Of a stretch of DNA of 64,000 nucleotides, positions 62,390-64,000 are shown piece by piece. The stretch lies in assembly GCF_947259025.1 (NCBI RefSeq), contig NZ_CAMYKO010000001.1, positions 62,001 to 126,000 of the forward strand, given 5' to 3'. Every line of letters starts with the position of its first letter. Position 1 is the stretch's first letter. The DNA is from an uncultured Methylophaga sp. GTDB lineage: Bacteria > Pseudomonadota > Gammaproteobacteria > Nitrosococcales > Methylophagaceae. A program made the translations under genes and the position numbers. The notes beneath the pieces are model-generated. The model had not been told where the DNA came from. It saw only the letters and a list, made by a program, of their open reading frames with translations, and made no database searches.

Positions 62390-63649
62390 ATGGCCCGCTC
62401 ACCGCTTCACAGTCGTCGTCAGTTTTTGCAGTACACGGCTTTGGGTGGTGCTTTTGCCGGCTTCAGCCTGCCTGTGTTGGCGGCACAAACTGCGCCCGAT
62501 TTCCGCGAGATTCTGCCAGGGTCGATGACCCGCGCCGGGGCCGACTTTTCTAATTACGGCCAACCCTCGGCCTATGAAAAAAAGGTGATCCGCTGGATTT
62601 CAGCCAACAGTGAGATGACTGGCAATGGCGTCTCCTGGAGTCCACTCCACGAATTGCAGGGCACGATTACCCCCAACGGCTTGCACTTTGAACGTCACCA
62701 TAATGGCGTACCTGACATTGACCCGGCACAACACGAGTTGTTGATTGACGGTCTGGTGGAACGGCCGCTCAAATTCACTATCGATGCCCTTAAACGCTAT
62801 CCCCAGCAATCACGGATTAGCTTTATTGAGTGTGGCGGTAACAGCAACAGCAGTTTTCGCAGCAAACCGATTCAGACACCCGCCGGCTATGCCCATGGCC
62901 TGGTATCCAATGCCGAATGGACCGGCGTAGCGGTGAAACTGCTGTTGGAGGAAGCCGGCCTCAAGCCTGCAGCCAAATGGGCAATCGCCGAAGCGGCTGA
63001 CGGTGCCTCTCTCAATGTCAGTATTCCGGTCGATAAGTTACTGGATGATGCGATGCTGGCGCTGTATCAAAACGGTGAACGGCTGCGCCCTGAAAACGGC
63101 TATCCTGTGCGGCTGCTGCTCCCGGGCTGGGAAGGCATTGTCAACGTCAAATGGTTGCGCCAGTTGAGGCTGCAGCAGACGCCGGCAATGACCCGCGATG
63201 AAACGTCGCAATATACCGATTTAATGCCGGATGGCACTGCCCGCCAATTCAGTTTTGAAATGGCGGCGAAATCGCTGATTACCTCGCCTTCTCAGGGCAT
63301 GACCCTGCCCGATAACCCGGGTATATATCAAGTCACCGGATTGGCCTGGTCCGGACGGGGCAAGATTACGCGGGTTGAAGTCTCTGCTGATGGCGGAGAG
63401 AGTTGGGTCGATGCAGATTTGCAAGCCCCCATATTGGACAAGGCCTTCACCCGCTTCAGCCTGCCCTGGCAATGGCAGGGGCAGTATGCTGTGCTGCAGA
63501 GTCGGGCAACCGATGACTCTGGCTATGTGCAGCCCAGTCGTGAACAACTCATCGCTAATCGGGGTCGCCATGGCTATTACCATTTCAATGCGATCATCAG
63601 TTGGGAAGTCTATGAAGATGGATATATCAGCCATATCTATCCGGATTAG
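62390..63649 (+). CDS. soxC: Sulfite dehydrogenase molybdenum subunit SoxC
   Basis: A periplasmic molybdenum-cofactor enzyme of the sulfite oxidase family that oxidises sulfane or sulfite sulfur in thiosulfate oxidation. The 419-residue protein has a Tat signal (S-R-R-Q-F-L-Q, then GGAFAGFSLPVLA), the cofactor region SFIECGGNSNSSF with the Mo-ligand Cys, GLVSNAEWTGVAVKLLL, a Moco motif NGYPVRLLLPGWEGIVNVKWLR and a C-terminal dimerisation domain (VEVSADGGESWVDA). A SoxD-type cytochrome gene overlaps its end, which makes SoxC more likely than other members. Confidence 0.9.
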   Translation: MARSPLHSRRQFLQYTALGGAFAGFSLPVLAAQTAPDFREILPGSMTRAGADFSNYGQPSAYEKKVIRWISANSEMTGNGVSWSPLHELQGTITPNGLHFERHHNGVPDIDPAQHELLIDGLVERPLKFTIDALKRYPQQSRISFIECGGNSNSSFRSKPIQTPAGYAHGLVSNAEWTGVAVKLLLEEAGLKPAAKWAIAEAADGASLNVSIPVDKLLDDAMLALYQNGERLRPENGYPVRLLLPGWEGIVNVKWLRQLRLQQTPAMTRDETSQYTDLMPDGTARQFSFEMAAKSLITSPSQGMTLPDNPGIYQVTGLAWSGRGKITRVEVSADGGESWVDADLQAPILDKAFTRFSLPWQWQGQYAVLQSRATDDSGYVQPSREQLIANRGRHGYYHFNAIISWEVYEDGYISHIYPD

Positions 63650-64000
63650 CCTGTTGCTGGTGCTGTTTTGGTGTAGCGCTGCGCTGCTGGCCGAACCACA
63701 GTACCAAGCCCTGGGCCAGTCAGCCTCTGAACTGACTGAACAGCCACAGTGGAATCTGACGATCAGTCCGGATGGAACAGGTCTGCCACCAGGCTCAGGC
63801 GATGCAAAAGTGGGCCAGCAGATTTTTGAACAGCGCTGCGCCGGTTGTCATGGTTTTGATGCCATTGGCGCCAGTGCTATGCCGCTGGTCGGAGAATTAG
63901 GCTCGCTCCGCAGTGAATACCCGGAAAAAACGGTCAATAGCTACTGGCCTTATGCGACCACGCTGTTTGACTATATTCGCCGGGCGATGCCGCCTGCTGC
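63612..64000 (+). CDS. soxD: SoxD-like c-type cytochrome, 3' truncated by the window
   Basis: The ATG at 63612 (or 63618) lies inside soxC and opens a frame to the window end, giving 129 visible residues. A signal peptide (SLLLVLFWCSAALLA) is followed by one haem site C76-A-G-C-H80 and the stretch VNSYWPYATTLFDYIRRAMP, a SoxD hallmark. It overlaps soxC by 38 bp in a different frame. It would take electrons from SoxC. The gene continues outside the window. Confidence 0.85.
   Translation, partial: MKMDISAISIRISLLLVLFWCSAALLAEPQYQALGQSASELTEQPQWNLTISPDGTGLPPGSGDAKVGQQIFEQRCAGCHGFDAIGASAMPLVGELGSLRSEYPEKTVNSYWPYATTLFDYIRRAMPPA

Overview
The window looks like chromosomal DNA of an aerobic, Gram-negative gammaproteobacterium. 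The Kdo/LPS-transport cluster (kdsD-kdsC-lptC-lptA-lptB), an LpxL-type acyltransferase next to waaA, tadA, mltF, efpL and ybaN all fit that class. Resb/CcsA-type (System II) cytochrome c maturation, a SoxCD-type sulfite dehydrogenase, molybdate uptake, Moco synthesis and 6-phosphogluconate dehydrogenase suggest a methylotrophic or sulfur-oxidising member such as Methylophaga. That genus call is inference from gene content and was not tested by a search.

Layout. 1-2.9 kb: the end of a molybdate-type regulator, moaC opposite moaDE, a MAPEG protein and a MarC protein. 2.9-6.3 kb: the accessory stretch, with short tandem repeats, ubiD, a lone AT-rich TIR-like gene (4795-5568) and a roughly 500 bp highly folded element with terminal inverted repeats (5611-6108). 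6.3-12.2 kb: a DksA-like zinc finger protein, a small secreted protein, prlC, an LpxH-like phosphoesterase coupled to a glycosyltransferase, and mlaA. 12.3-16.9 kb: an envelope operon, Ca/Na antiporter-kdsD-kdsC-lptC-lptA-lptB, with overlapping genes and an SH3 domain fused to LptA. 17-25.4 kb: a hybrid sensor kinase with an NMT1/THI5-type sensor, an M23 peptidase and xseA on the other strand, then guaB-guaA-acyP. 25.6-28.5 kb: small membrane proteins, one of them (DUF6868-like) frameshifted. 28.6-31.5 kb: a ModE-like regulator with modABC. 31.6-34.8 kb: gnd, a nucleotidyltransferase and a PepSY-like protein. 34.9-38 kb: an iron island with two Fur-box-like sites, a TonB-dependent receptor and three tiny genes of unknown function. 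38-46 kb: an RbgA-like GTPase and two giant paralogous Cache/SBP/HD-GYP receptors on either side of efpL. 46-52 kb: ybaN, a HopJ-like gene, serA, dld, uppP and rplM-rpsI. 52-57 kb: pagL, lpxL-like, waaA, tadA and mltF. 57-64 kb: dsbA-ccsA-resB, cytochrome c4, engB and soxC with the start of soxD, which is cut by the window edge.

How the genes fit together. Molybdenum recurs: Moco synthesis at the left, molybdate import in the middle and a Moco enzyme (SoxC) at the right. Outer-membrane building is spread over kdsDC-lptCAB, mlaA, lpxL, waaA, pagL and uppP. Cytochrome c assembly genes lie beside cytochrome c4 and the SoxD-like cytochrome that need them. I saw no tRNA, rRNA, CRISPR array, transposase or prophage. 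The best candidates for new biology are the TIR-like gene beside the structured repeat, the Fur-linked trio of tiny genes, the LptA-SH3 fusion and the paired HD-GYP receptors.
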